The notes beneath the pieces were generated by a model, which saw only the letters and a program-made list of their open reading frames with translations, did not search any database and was not told the DNA's origin. The position numbers were made by a program, and so were the translations under genes. From Hymenobacter convexus (lineage in GTDB: Bacteria > Bacteroidota > Bacteroidia > Cytophagales > Hymenobacteraceae), in assembly GCF_030580955.1 (NCBI RefSeq), contig NZ_JAUQON010000005.1, positions 1 to 64,000 on the forward strand: a stretch of 64,000 bases of DNA, read 5' to 3'. Of this stretch, positions 16,972 to 24,903 are shown piece after piece; position 1 is the first letter of the stretch; each line of letters opens with the position of its first letter.

Positions 16972-18224
16972 TGGGCAGCAGGGGTGAGGCCGGGCAGTGC
17001 GGCCATGATGGTACGGGTGGCGCCCGCTTGGCCGTGCACGTAGTCGAGCAACTGGTCCTGCAGGCGCAGTCGAAGCTCCTCATTGCGCCATAAAGGCGCG
17101 AAAGCAGCTTCCAGCTCCGCCGCGTTATGAATGGGAAAAGCCCCCCCTAGAGCCACCAATTCCACGGCTTCCTGAAATTTACCATACGTCGGCCCAAAAA
17201 ACAGTGGCAGGCCAAAAGCCGCCGCTTCTAGCGTGTTGTGCAGGCCTTTGCCAAACGCCCCGCCGATGTAGGCAAACTTGCCGAAGCGGTAGAGCTGACT
17301 TAGCAATCCTACGTTATCAAAAAGCAGCACGCGGGCCTGGGCGGCGTTGTCCGCCGTGGCCTGCGAGTAGCGCAGCACCTGGCCCGGCAGTGCCGCTTCC
17401 ACCAGGCGCAGATTGGTTTCAGTGATTTCGTGCGGGGCTACCAGCACGCGGAGCTGCTGCTGGTATTTCTGCAGCAGGGGCGTGAGGGCCGGCAGGTCTT
17501 CGGGCCAGCTGCTGCCCACCACCAGCACCGGCGCGCCATCGGCCACAAAGGCATCGACTACCGGCAGCGGACGGTGCGCCGAAGCCGCCGTGGCTACCAC
17601 GGTGTCGAATCGGGTATCGCCCGCCACGCTTACCTGGCTGATGCCGTGCTGGCGCAGCAGCGCGGCCGAGCTTTCATTTTGGGTAAAAATGTGGGCAAAG
17701 CGCGTGAGAATCCGACGGAAAAAGCCGCCCCAGGGCTTGAAAAACACCTGCTCGGGCCGGAAAATAGCCGACACCACCACGGCCGGAATGCCGCGCCGGT
17801 GCGCTTCGGTGAGGAAGTGGTACCAGAATTCGTACTTCACAAACACCACCAGCCGGGGCTGCACCGCATCCAGAAATGCTCGGGCGTTGCCGCGCGTGTC
17901 CAGCGGTAGGTAGAAAATATAGTCGGCGCCCGGCCAGCTTTTGCGGATTTCGTAGCCCGAAGGCGAGAAGAACGTGAGCACCAGCTTCGTGCCGGGGTGA
18001 GCCTGGCGGTAGGCTTCGAGCAGCGGCCGGCCCTGCTCAAACTCGCCCAGCGAGGCGCAGTGGAACCACACCCGCGGCGCCGCATCGGTGCTCAGCGTGA
18101 GGCGAATGTGGGCCAGCAGGCCGCGTCGGCCCGCCACCCACGCGGCCGCCTTGGGCACAAACGGCGCCAGCAGGCGCAGCAGCAGGCCATAGAGGCCCAG
18201 GCCAATGTTATAGAGGAATAGCAA
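16968..18224 (-). CDS. waaA: 3-deoxy-D-manno-octulosonic acid transferase (Kdo transferase)
   Basis: A 418-residue GT30 glycosyltransferase that adds Kdo to lipid A at the inner membrane. The N-terminal membrane anchor (LFLYNIGLGLYGLLLR) and the conserved HCASLGEFEQG motif are visible, and the C-terminal half is Rossmann-like with GGAFGKGLHNTLEAAAFGLP. The start codon appears to be TTG at 18222-18224; no in-frame ATG occurs before the conserved region. A -7 box ends only 4 bp before this TTG. It overlaps rsgA downstream by 4 bp. Confidence 0.92.
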   Translation of the reverse strand: MLFLYNIGLGLYGLLLRLLAPFVPKAAAWVAGRRGLLAHIRLTLSTDAAPRVWFHCASLGEFEQGRPLLEAYRQAHPGTKLVLTFFSPSGYEIRKSWPGADYIFYLPLDTRGNARAFLDAVQPRLVVFVKYEFWYHFLTEAHRRGIPAVVVSAIFRPEQVFFKPWGGFFRRILTRFAHIFTQNESSAALLRQHGISQVSVAGDTRFDTVVATAASAHRPLPVVDAFVADGAPVLVVGSSWPEDLPALTPLLQKYQQQLRVLVAPHEITETNLRLVEAALPGQVLRYSQATADNAAQARVLLFDNVGLLSQLYRFGKFAYIGGAFGKGLHNTLEAAAFGLPLFFGPTYGKFQEAVELVALGGAFPIHNAAELEAAFAPLWRNEELRLRLQDQLLDYVHGQAGATRTIMAALPGLTPAAQ

Positions 18225-18228
18225 GCCC

Positions 18229-18236
18229 CAAAATTA
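18229..18236 (-). promoter_or_regulatory. Putative -7 box for waaA-rsgA
   Basis: The minus strand reads TAATTTTG, matching TAnnTTTG, with 4 bp to the TTG start codon. This would give a leaderless or nearly leaderless mRNA. Confidence 0.6.
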
Positions 18237-18266
18237 CGCAACAGTGCCGGTAATGCATTTCGGAAA

Positions 18267-18363
18267 GCCATGCAGCGCGCAGCGCCTTGTCGGCAGTGAG
18301 CAATTCGACAGCTTCCGATTAGTGGTCGCACGCGAGATGCTTCCTTGCTCCCTGCATGACGTT
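18267..18363. repeat. Degenerate family A repeat
   Basis: Left arm GCCATGCAGCGCGCAGCG and right arm TTGCTCCCTGCATGACGTT are partly complementary and share family A termini, but pairing is poor in the middle. Probably an old copy. Confidence 0.55.
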
Positions 18364-18368
18364 CGGCC

Positions 18369-18953
18369 TTAACCCTCCGACGTTTCCTGCCAGTCGGCCG
18401 GGCAAGACTCGCCGTTTTTTTCGAAGTGCTGCAAGGCATCAATCATGCGCAGGGCCTCGGTGAGGCTGCGGCCCAGCGGTCGGTCGTTGATAAGCTGATG
18501 ACGCACAATGCCGTCGCGGTCGATGAGGAACAGGCCGCGGTAGGCCAGGGGCGAGCCCAGGTACACCATTTCGCCTTGTTCGGTGTAGTCGTAATGGCCG
18601 CCCAGTACGTCGTAGTTGGCCGAAATGGTTTTGGTGGCGTCGGCCACCAGCGGGTATTTCACCCCGAAAATGCCGCCCTTCTCGCGCGGCGTCAGCTGCC
18701 ACGCCAGATGGGCGTACTGCGTATCAGTGGAGCAGCCCACCACGGCCACATTGCGCTTCTCAAAATCGGCCAGCCGGTCCTGGAAAGCCAGGATTTCGGT
18801 GGGGCACACCCGGCTGAAATCGGCGGGGTAAAAATAGAAAAGCACGTGCTTTTTGCCCAGGTAGCGGTCCAGCGAAAAATCTTCTTCGAAGGTGCCGTCA
18901 ATCACGGCCGTGGCTTTAAAGGAAGGGGCGCGCTTGCCCACGAGAACTGCCAT
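18369..18953 (-). CDS. Typical 2-Cys peroxiredoxin
   Basis: A 194-residue AhpC/Prx1-class thiol peroxidase that reduces H2O2 and organic peroxides. The peroxidatic Cys lies in FSRVCPTEI (near residue 51) and the resolving Cys in GESCPADW near the C-terminus, the typical 2-Cys arrangement. No signal peptide, so cytoplasmic. It stands alone between repeat sequences; no AhpF reductase is nearby. Confidence 0.93.
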   Translation of the reverse strand: MAVLVGKRAPSFKATAVIDGTFEEDFSLDRYLGKKHVLFYFYPADFSRVCPTEILAFQDRLADFEKRNVAVVGCSTDTQYAHLAWQLTPREKGGIFGVKYPLVADATKTISANYDVLGGHYDYTEQGEMVYLGSPLAYRGLFLIDRDGIVRHQLINDRPLGRSLTEALRMIDALQHFEKNGESCPADWQETSEG

Positions 18954-19006
18954 GTATTGGTTTTATAGGTGGTGGTAATGGCCGTGTGTACGGAAGAATC
19001 AAACCG

Positions 19007-19034
19007 AACGTCATGCTGGGCGCAACATGACGTT
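19007..19034. repeat. Collapsed family A repeat
   Basis: AACGTCATG and CATGACGTT termini lie only 10 bp apart, as if the centre of a family A palindrome had been deleted. A similar collapsed copy is at 33577. Confidence 0.6.
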
Positions 19035-19045
19035 CCGCGCACGTT

Positions 19046-19819
19046 CTAACGCCCTTTAAAATCCGGCTTGCGTTTCTCCACGAAGGCCGCCATGCCTTCT
19101 TTCTGGTCATCTGACGCGAACGTGAGGTAGAAGTTTTTGCGCTCGAAATGAAGCCCTTCTTCCAGGTGCGTTTCAAACACGCGGTTGATGGATTCCTTGG
19201 CTAGGCGGGCCGCCACCGGGCTCATGGCCGCAATACCGGCCGCCAGGCGGAAGGCCTCCTCAAGGTACTGGCCCACGGGCACCACCCGGTTTACGAGGCC
19301 CACGCGGTGAGCTTCGTGGGCCGAAATGAACTCGCCGGTGAGCACCATTTCCATGGCTTTGGCCTTGCCCACGGCGCGGGCCAGGCGCTGGGTGCCGCCC
19401 GCGCCGGGCATGGTGCCCAGCCGGATTTCGGGCTGCCCGAACTGCGCCGTTTCCGAGGCCACCAGCATGTCGCAGGTCATGGCCAGCTCGCAGCCGCCGC
19501 CCAGCGCGAAGCCCGACACGGCCCCAATCAGCGGCTTGCGAAACCGCCGAATCTGCTCCAGCGTGGCAAACCGGTCGTCGAGAAACATATCCACGGCCGT
19601 TTTGCCGGCCATTTCCTTGATGTCGGCCCCGGCCGCAAACGCCCGCTCATTACCGGTGATGACAACCACGCGCACCGCCTCATCGTCATCCAGCGCCTGC
19701 AGCGCGTCGCGGATTTCGCGGATTAATTGCCCGTTCAGAGCATTCAATTCTTTGGGCCGATTGAGCTGAACGAGCGCCACGCTGGGCCGCGCCTGGGGCG
19801 TTACAAGGAGGAAATCCAT
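19046..19819 (-). CDS. Enoyl-CoA hydratase/isomerase
   Basis: A 257-residue crotonase-fold enzyme. The oxyanion-hole segment ([13 protein letters not shown]), the GGGCELAM catalytic Glu and the second Glu in [18 protein letters not shown] are all present, which supports true enoyl-CoA hydratase activity in fatty-acid or phenylacetate-type degradation. Substrate chain length cannot be told. It follows lysC on the same strand, separated by a family B repeat. Confidence 0.92.
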   Translation of the reverse strand: MDFLLVTPQARPSVALVQLNRPKELNALNGQLIREIRDALQALDDDEAVRVVVITGNERAFAAGADIKEMAGKTAVDMFLDDRFATLEQIRRFRKPLIGAVSGFALGGGCELAMTCDMLVASETAQFGQPEIRLGTMPGAGGTQRLARAVGKAKAMEMVLTGEFISAHEAHRVGLVNRVVPVGQYLEEAFRLAAGIAAMSPVAARLAKESINRVFETHLEEGLHFERKNFYLTFASDDQKEGMAAFVEKRKPDFKGR

Positions 19820-19820
19820 A

Positions 19821-19905
19821 TGTAGCGCGGACTTTTAGTCCGCGAGTAAAAAGAATGATTTTGAAAGCCAATGGCCGGATTCGCGGACTGAAAGTCCGCG
19901 CTACA
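19821..19905. repeat. Family B inverted repeat (TGTAGCGCGGAC)
   Basis: Arms TGTAGCGCGGACTTTTAGTC and complement GACTGAAAGTCCGCGCTACA flank a short centre. It starts 2 bp from the enoyl-CoA hydratase start codon and ends directly at the lysC stop codon, filling the whole gap. A second copy is at 34325. Confidence 0.88.
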
Positions 19906-21228
19906 CTACGCCTGGCACACAAACTGAAACGTGCTGCGCGTGCGCTGCTCCAGCAGCAGGCGCTTGCCCGCCGTGAGCTGTGCAATGCTCGCCGCGTCGT
20001 AATTTTTAATGGTGAACAGCTGCACGCCGGTGTTGTAGTGCAGCGTGAACTGCTCGCGTAGCAAATCGAGCAGCTGATGCACGCGCCGCTCCACAAAATC
20101 GGTGCACACCGAAAAACTGATGGCCGAGTTCTGCATCACGTTAATCTTGAGCTTGGCCTGCGCCAGCGCCGCAAAAATCACTGCCAGATTTTCCTCCGAG
20201 ATAAACGAAAAGTCCTTGCTGGCGAAGGACAGCAAGCACTGGTCGGTCTTGCGGATGAAGGCGGGCGCCAGCGCCGGGTGCTGGCAATCGTGGATGAGCG
20301 TGCCCTCGGCCGCCGGGTCCAGAAACGACTTCACGCGCAGCGGAATATTGCGGTCGGCCAGTGGCTTCAGCGTTTTTGGGTGAATGACGGAGGCGCCGTA
20401 ATAAGCCATTTCAATGGTTTCGCGGTAGCTGATTTCGGGGTAGCGCACCGTGTCGGGGAAAATCTTGGGGTCCGCATTCAGCAGGCCGGCCACATCTTTC
20501 CAGATGGTCACCGACTCGGCCCGCAGGCAATAGGCCAGGATGGCGGCCGTATAGTCGGAGCCCTCGCGGCCTAGGGTAGTTACTTGACCTGGGGTTGTCT
20601 CGCCAAATTTGGCCGCGTTACCGACAAATCCCTCCGTGACGACAATATCTGCACCGTCCAGAAGCATAGAAACGAGGTGTTGGGTTTGCCGCTCAGTTAC
20701 CGGCCAGTCAACTTTTGCTTCTCGCCACGTTTTGTCCGTTTTTATCATCGCATACGCTCCGAATGGCTGCACCTTTCCTCCCGGGAACATTCTCATCAAA
20801 GCTGAGCTGACCAGATAAGAAGACAACCGCTCACCGTAGCTTACTAGTTGGTCATAGCCCTCATCGTAATCGTTGAACGCAGCAGCACGTTGAAACGCCT
20901 GCCGCATATCAGCAAAACCGGATTCTAAATCCGTGGTTTCAGCATCTTCAGGGGGCCGAGCGGGGCCGGGCGGGAGTTGTGCACAAATTGCGACAAACTC
21001 TCGGCGATGGTAGTCTTCCAACGCCATCAACTGCGCCGAATAATCCGCGCCCCGGTACGCCAAATCGTAAATCTCCTCCAGCGCATTGGTCGTCTTGCCC
21101 ATCGCCGACACCACAATCACCAGCGGCCCCTGCGGCCCGAAGTCGCGCACGATGCGGCAGAGGTTGAGAATAGCCGCCGCATCCTTCACCGATGCGCCCC
21201 CGAATTTGTACACCTGCAACTTTTCCAT
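19906..21228 (-). CDS. lysC: Aspartate kinase
   Basis: A 440-residue aspartokinase, first step of the Lys/Thr/Met/DAP pathway, with KFGGASVKDA at the N-terminus, GREGSDYTAAIL in the kinase domain and a C-terminal ACT-type regulatory region. The start at 21228 is the ATG that follows a clear promoter box. The segment from about 20580 to 20945 has markedly more A/T at third codon positions than the rest of the gene, while the reading frame is intact, suggesting gene conversion from a lower-GC donor. Confidence 0.93.
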   Translation of the reverse strand: MEKLQVYKFGGASVKDAAAILNLCRIVRDFGPQGPLVIVVSAMGKTTNALEEIYDLAYRGADYSAQLMALEDYHRREFVAICAQLPPGPARPPEDAETTDLESGFADMRQAFQRAAAFNDYDEGYDQLVSYGERLSSYLVSSALMRMFPGGKVQPFGAYAMIKTDKTWREAKVDWPVTERQTQHLVSMLLDGADIVVTEGFVGNAAKFGETTPGQVTTLGREGSDYTAAILAYCLRAESVTIWKDVAGLLNADPKIFPDTVRYPEISYRETIEMAYYGASVIHPKTLKPLADRNIPLRVKSFLDPAAEGTLIHDCQHPALAPAFIRKTDQCLLSFASKDFSFISEENLAVIFAALAQAKLKINVMQNSAISFSVCTDFVERRVHQLLDLLREQFTLHYNTGVQLFTIKNYDAASIAQLTAGKRLLLEQRTRSTFQFVCQA

Positions 21229-21234
21229 GGGCGG

Positions 21235-21242
21235 CAAAGGTA
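21235..21242 (-). promoter_or_regulatory. Putative -7 box for lysC
   Basis: The minus strand reads TACCTTTG, matching TAnnTTTG, 6 bp before the lysC ATG. The predicted transcript has almost no 5' leader. Confidence 0.65.
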
Positions 21243-21377
21243 GGCGCGATACCAAGCTTAAACGAAAGCTTTTGGCTCATCCAAAAAGCCAATAAGAAAC
21301 CCACTTCTGGCCCGTTGAGCAAACGTATGCGCTTAAAAAAGGGCAACTTCCTACAAAAAACTACGGCCCTGCGGGAG

Positions 21378-21385
21378 TAGCTTTG
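21378..21385 (+). promoter_or_regulatory. Putative -7 box for fbp
   Basis: TAGCTTTG, matching TAnnTTTG, 34 bp before the fbp ATG, giving a leader of about 30 nt. Confidence 0.6.
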
Positions 21386-21419
21386 TTGTCCGTTCCCGCC
21401 ACTTCATTTAGCTATTTAT

Positions 21420-22481
21420 ATGGACCACAACAAGCTGGCCCTGCCCGTCGGCACGACCCTCGACCGCTTCATCATGCGCAAGCAGGAGGATTTCCCCTAC
21501 GCCACCGGGGAGCTTTCGCAGCTGCTGCGCGATATCGCCCTGGCTGCCAAAATCGTCAACCGCGAAATCAACCGCTCCGGCCTCATCGACATCGCCGGGG
21601 CCTACGGCAGCCAGAACGTGCAGGGCGAAGACCAGCAGAAGCTCGACGTCATCGCCAACATCCGGTTCATCCGGGCCCTGCGCAACGGCGGCGAAGTCTG
21701 CACCATCATCTCGGAAGAGGACGATGAGATGATTCAGACCGGCAACAACCAGGGCAAGTACGTGGTGGCAATCGACCCGCTCGATGGCTCGTCGAACATC
21801 GACGTGAACGTGAGCATCGGCACCATTTTCAGCATCTACCGCCGCGTGTCGCCCACCGGCCGCGAGGGCACCGCCGCCGACTGCCTGCAGCCCGGCACCC
21901 ACCAGGTGGCCGCCGGCTACGTCATCTACGGCTCCAGCACCATGCTCGTGTACACGACCGGCAACGGCGTCAACGGCTTCACCTACGAGCACTCGCTGGG
22001 CGAATTCTTCCTCTCGCACCCCGACATCATCACGCCCAAAACCGGCGCCATCTACTCCATCAACGAGGGCAGCTCCGACTCGTTCTCACCCGGCGTGGCC
22101 GCCTTCGTGCAGCACTGCAAAGACCAGCAGTTCTCGGCCCGCTACATCGGCTCACTCGTGGCCGACTTCCACCGCAACCTGCTCAAGGGCGGCATCTACG
22201 TGTACCCCGCCACGGCCAAAAACAAATCCGGCAAGCTGCGCCTCATGTACGAGTGCAACCCACTGGCATTCATTGTGGAGCAAGCCGGCGGCAAAAGCAG
22301 CAACGGCACGCGCCGCACCATGGAAATCGAGCCCCAAATCCCGCACGAGCGCTGCCCCTTCTTCATCGGCAGCAAAGAGTTGGTCGAAAAAGCGGAAAGC
22401 TTCATCGCCAACGACAAAGAGGCCTGCGACCACACCCCAGCCCCCGAACCCACTCCCAAGAAAGCCGTGGCTGCCAAATAA
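21420..22481 (+). CDS. fbp: Class I fructose-1,6-bisphosphatase
   Basis: A 353-residue gluconeogenic phosphatase hydrolysing fructose 1,6-bisphosphate. The metal-binding signature [11 protein letters not shown] (near residue 118) and the upstream ISEEDDEMI are present, and the C-terminal [20 protein letters not shown] segment is typical. The last 20 residues are a Pro/Lys/Ala-rich extension. It ends directly before a bidirectional terminator. Confidence 0.95.
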   Translation: MDHNKLALPVGTTLDRFIMRKQEDFPYATGELSQLLRDIALAAKIVNREINRSGLIDIAGAYGSQNVQGEDQQKLDVIANIRFIRALRNGGEVCTIISEEDDEMIQTGNNQGKYVVAIDPLDGSSNIDVNVSIGTIFSIYRRVSPTGREGTAADCLQPGTHQVAAGYVIYGSSTMLVYTTGNGVNGFTYEHSLGEFFLSHPDIITPKTGAIYSINEGSSDSFSPGVAAFVQHCKDQQFSARYIGSLVADFHRNLLKGGIYVYPATAKNKSGKLRLMYECNPLAFIVEQAGGKSSNGTRRTMEIEPQIPHERCPFFIGSKELVEKAESFIANDKEACDHTPAPEPTPKKAVAAK

Positions 22482-22484
22482 GGA

Positions 22485-22549
22485 CGCCTGGGCACCAACA
22501 AAAAAGCCGCTCCTACATCAGGAGCGGCTTTTTTGTTGGTGCCCAGGCG
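22485..22549. terminator. Bidirectional terminator, perfect 65-bp palindrome
   Basis: Core stem GCCGCTCC/GGAGCGGC is flanked by A and T runs, and the pairing continues outward through CGCCTGGGCACCAAC and its complement. It lies between convergent fbp and the DUF5606 gene. Confidence 0.93.
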
Positions 22550-22553
22550 GATG

Positions 22554-23171
22554 CTACTCGGCCTTCTTGCGGCTTTTTTTGGCGGGAGCTGTTGCTTCCG
22601 GGTTGCCTTCGGCGGCAGGGGCCTCGTCGGCGGCGCCAATTACGCCACCCGTGCTCAGCGGCTCGTCGGCAGCAGGCTCTTCAGCCGTTTTGGCCGATTT
22701 GCGCTTGGCTTTGGGAGCGGCGGTTTCCTCGGTTGCGGGAGTTGCTTCCGCAGCTTCGGTAGCCGGCGTTTCGGCGGCTTGGTAGGGGCGGTGCTTGCTC
22801 ACAATGCCGTACCAGCTGGCCAGCTTCTTGATGTCGGACAGGTATACCCGGTCGCGGTCGTAATCGGGAATCACGCCGGCCAGGAAATCGGTCAGCTCGC
22901 CTTCGCTCGACTTGGCCGACACGGGCGAAGCCGCGCCGTGCTTCTGGTAAATCCGCTCAAATACCTCCGTCAGCGGCACGGTCTCCTCCGGGTCCTGGGT
23001 ATAGATGGAGATTTCCGACAGCAGCGACACTTTGTTGCGAGCCGGGGCCAGCGTCCGGGTGGCTTTCTCATCGAGGCTTTCAACCAGAACGCCGTGGCGG
23101 GCGGCGCGCACCAGGCGGTACAGGCCGGGCATGCCGCTGATGGCGGCCAACTCTTGCAATTCGTAGGGCAT
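22554..23171 (-). CDS. DUF5606 domain-containing protein
   Basis: A 205-residue protein of a family restricted to Bacteroidota. The conserved part is residues 1-130 (MPYELQELAAISGMPGLYRL at the start, LSDIKKLASWYGIV near 110). The C-terminal 70 residues are Ala/Glu/Lys-rich and low complexity, ending in a basic tail. No signal peptide or known catalytic motif. Function unknown. It sits alone between the fbp terminator and a repeat. Confidence 0.85.
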   Translation of the reverse strand: MPYELQELAAISGMPGLYRLVRAARHGVLVESLDEKATRTLAPARNKVSLLSEISIYTQDPEETVPLTEVFERIYQKHGAASPVSAKSSEGELTDFLAGVIPDYDRDRVYLSDIKKLASWYGIVSKHRPYQAAETPATEAAEATPATEETAAPKAKRKSAKTAEEPAADEPLSTGGVIGAADEAPAAEGNPEATAPAKKSRKKAE

Positions 23172-23185
23172 TGTAACTTAAATAA

Positions 23186-23270
23186 GGAATGAAAAATGAG
23201 GAATGAAGAATGAGGAACGAAAAACGAATGCCGGCCAAAAAGCCATTCTTCATTCCTCGTTCCTCATCCC
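23186..23270. repeat. Family D inverted repeat (ATGAGGAATGAAGAATGAGG)
   Basis: AT-rich GGAATGA/AGAATGAGG modules at the left are complementary to CATTCTTCATTCCTCGTTCC at the right, with a 25-bp centre. It separates the DUF5606 gene from the upstream TonB-domain gene. Confidence 0.7.
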
Positions 23271-23296
23271 ACGTTCAACAAGTACAAAACTACGGA

Positions 23297-23758
23297 TTAT
23301 TGCGCATCCGTTGCGTTCGAAGCCGTCTGCCCCAGTTTGAACACGATGGGCAGGCTGGCCCGCACCGGCAGCTCGGGCTTCTTGAATTTCAGCAGGCGCA
23401 CCACGCGCAGGGCTTCTTCGCCGGTGCCGCCGCCCAGCTGCTTCACAATGCGCATGTCCTGCATCGTGCCGTCGGCATTCAGCTGGAAGCTGATAATGCA
23501 CTGGCCCTGAATGCGGTTGCGCTTGGCCATCACGGGGTAGTGCAGCTCCTTGCTGATGAAGTCGTACATGGCCGCCTGGCCGCCTTCGTAGTACTCGGCC
23601 ACTGGAATAGATTTGCCCACCGCGCCAATGCCGGTGCCTTTTTCGCCCGGGGCCTGGCCGGCGGGGGTGGTGTTGGGGGTGGTTTGGGCCAGCGCCGGGG
23701 CGGCAGCGGCCAGCAGCAAGCCCAGGGCCAGCTGCGAAACGGAACGCATTTTCGTCAT
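23297..23758 (-). CDS. Periplasmic TonB C-terminal domain protein
   Basis: A 153-residue protein with a cleavable signal peptide (LALGLLLAAAAPALAQ) and one TonB C-terminal domain (IISFQLNADGTMQDMRIVKQ near residue 90). Start chosen at 23758, where the signal peptide begins. Unlike energy-transducing TonB it has no N-terminal anchor or long Pro-rich region, so it cannot couple to ExbBD in the usual way; a free periplasmic role is more likely. Confidence 0.8.
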   Translation of the reverse strand: MTKMRSVSQLALGLLLAAAAPALAQTTPNTTPAGQAPGEKGTGIGAVGKSIPVAEYYEGGQAAMYDFISKELHYPVMAKRNRIQGQCIISFQLNADGTMQDMRIVKQLGGGTGEEALRVVRLLKFKKPELPVRASLPIVFKLGQTASNATDAQ

Positions 23759-23845
23759 GATAAAAAAAATGGGGGCGGGGAAATAAAGAAGAAGGGGAAA
23801 CGGCCCACCACGGACCAAGCCGCAGTTGGCAATTTAGGGGCCAAT

Positions 23846-24466
23846 CTACGCATTGGTAGCGGCATCGGCCGCCCACTGCTCGTTCACTTCGCCAATAAAG
23901 TTGAGCACCTCGTCGCGCCCGAGGCCAGTTTCGGCCGAGGTAAGAAAGTAGCGGGGCAATTCGTCCCAGATTTCGCTCATCTTCTTCAGATAATCGGCAA
24001 GCAGGGCCTTGGTCTGGGCCGTCGACTGCTTGTCGGCCTTCGTAAAGACCATCACGAAGGGTACGCCTTCCTCGCCGAGCTTTTCCATGAATTCTAAGTC
24101 AACCGCCAGCGGCGGGTGGCGCGAGTCGATGAGCACGCACACGCACATCAGGTTGGCGCGGTGCATCAGGTAATAATTAATCATGCGGGCCCATTCAGCG
24201 CGCGATGTTTTGCTCACTTTGGCGTAGCCGTAGCCCGGCAAGTCCACCAAAAACCATTTGTCGTTGATGACGAAATGATTAATTAATTGCGTCTTGCCCG
24301 GCGACGCGGAGGTTTTGGCCAAGCCATTGCGGCCGGTGAGCATATTTATTAAGGATGATTTTCCGACGTTGGAACGACCAATAAACGCATATTCGGGCAG
24401 CGTGGGGGCGGGGCAAAGGTCGGCGCGCGAATTACTGGTCAGGAAGCGGGCATCGTGAATAATCAT
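23846..24466 (-). CDS. engB: Ribosome biogenesis GTPase YihA/YsxC
   Basis: A 206-residue TRAFAC-class GTPase required for 50S assembly. G1 (AFIGRSNVGKSSLIN), G3 (VDLPGYGYAKV) and G4 (VFTKADKQ) are clear. Length is normal. A stretch in the middle (about 24160-24360) uses more A/T codons than the flanks. A TAATTTTG box lies upstream at 24502. Confidence 0.95.
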   Translation of the reverse strand: MIIHDARFLTSNSRADLCPAPTLPEYAFIGRSNVGKSSLINMLTGRNGLAKTSASPGKTQLINHFVINDKWFLVDLPGYGYAKVSKTSRAEWARMINYYLMHRANLMCVCVLIDSRHPPLAVDLEFMEKLGEEGVPFVMVFTKADKQSTAQTKALLADYLKKMSEIWDELPRYFLTSAETGLGRDEVLNFIGEVNEQWAADAATNA

Positions 24467-24501
24467 AGGGCAGCGGCAAGTAACAAAACAGGGGGAAAGC
24501 C

Positions 24502-24509
24502 CAAAATTA
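24502..24509 (-). promoter_or_regulatory. Putative -7 box for engB
   Basis: The minus strand reads TAATTTTG, matching TAnnTTTG, 35 bp before the engB ATG. Confidence 0.55.
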
Positions 24510-24685
24510 CGCCTGAATACCAGGGAATCCCCGCTAAATAAAAACAGGCCAATGAATGGCTATTTCAGGTCTGCCTCTATATTTGCGCGGCATGCCCTCC
24601 AACTCAACGGGCCCTGCTGCTGGCTTCGACCACCCTTATTAATGGCCGATTATTCGCTGAAAACCGCTTTTCGTAAGCAAACGAC

Positions 24686-24693
24686 CTACCTTT
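24686..24693 (+). promoter_or_regulatory. Putative -7 box for the PorE-like gene
   Basis: TACCTTTG, matching TAnnTTTG, 210 bp before the ATG at 24904. The long leader could hold regulatory RNA structure, but none is obvious. Confidence 0.5.
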
Positions 24694-24903
24694 GCCCGAC
24701 TTCTGCGGCTTTTGCGGCAGCTTCAATATGGGGGCTGGGCGCTTTCATACGGTTACCTTCCGGGCAAATCAGCATTAAAGCCTAACCCTGGCTTAGAAAA
24801 TCAGTATAAGCCCCAAATAAAGTTCCCTGCCCCTGCCCAAATAGCGGCGCATCTCTACTTACAACCCCTTCAGAAATTCTTTTTTTTCTAAATCACTCCT
24901 CCA

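Larger units (their letters stand above)
24467..24903. other. Divergent intergenic region between engB and the PorE-like gene
   Basis: A 437-bp AT-rich region without a convincing gene. It holds opposing -7 boxes (24502-24509 for engB, 24686-24693 for the OmpA-family gene). The second would give a leader of about 205 nt, which is unusually long for this window. Confidence 0.7.

Noticed and set aside
24552..24785. 77-codon ORF in the engB/PorE-like gap
   Set aside because: No domain or coding bias, and it runs through the probable promoter.
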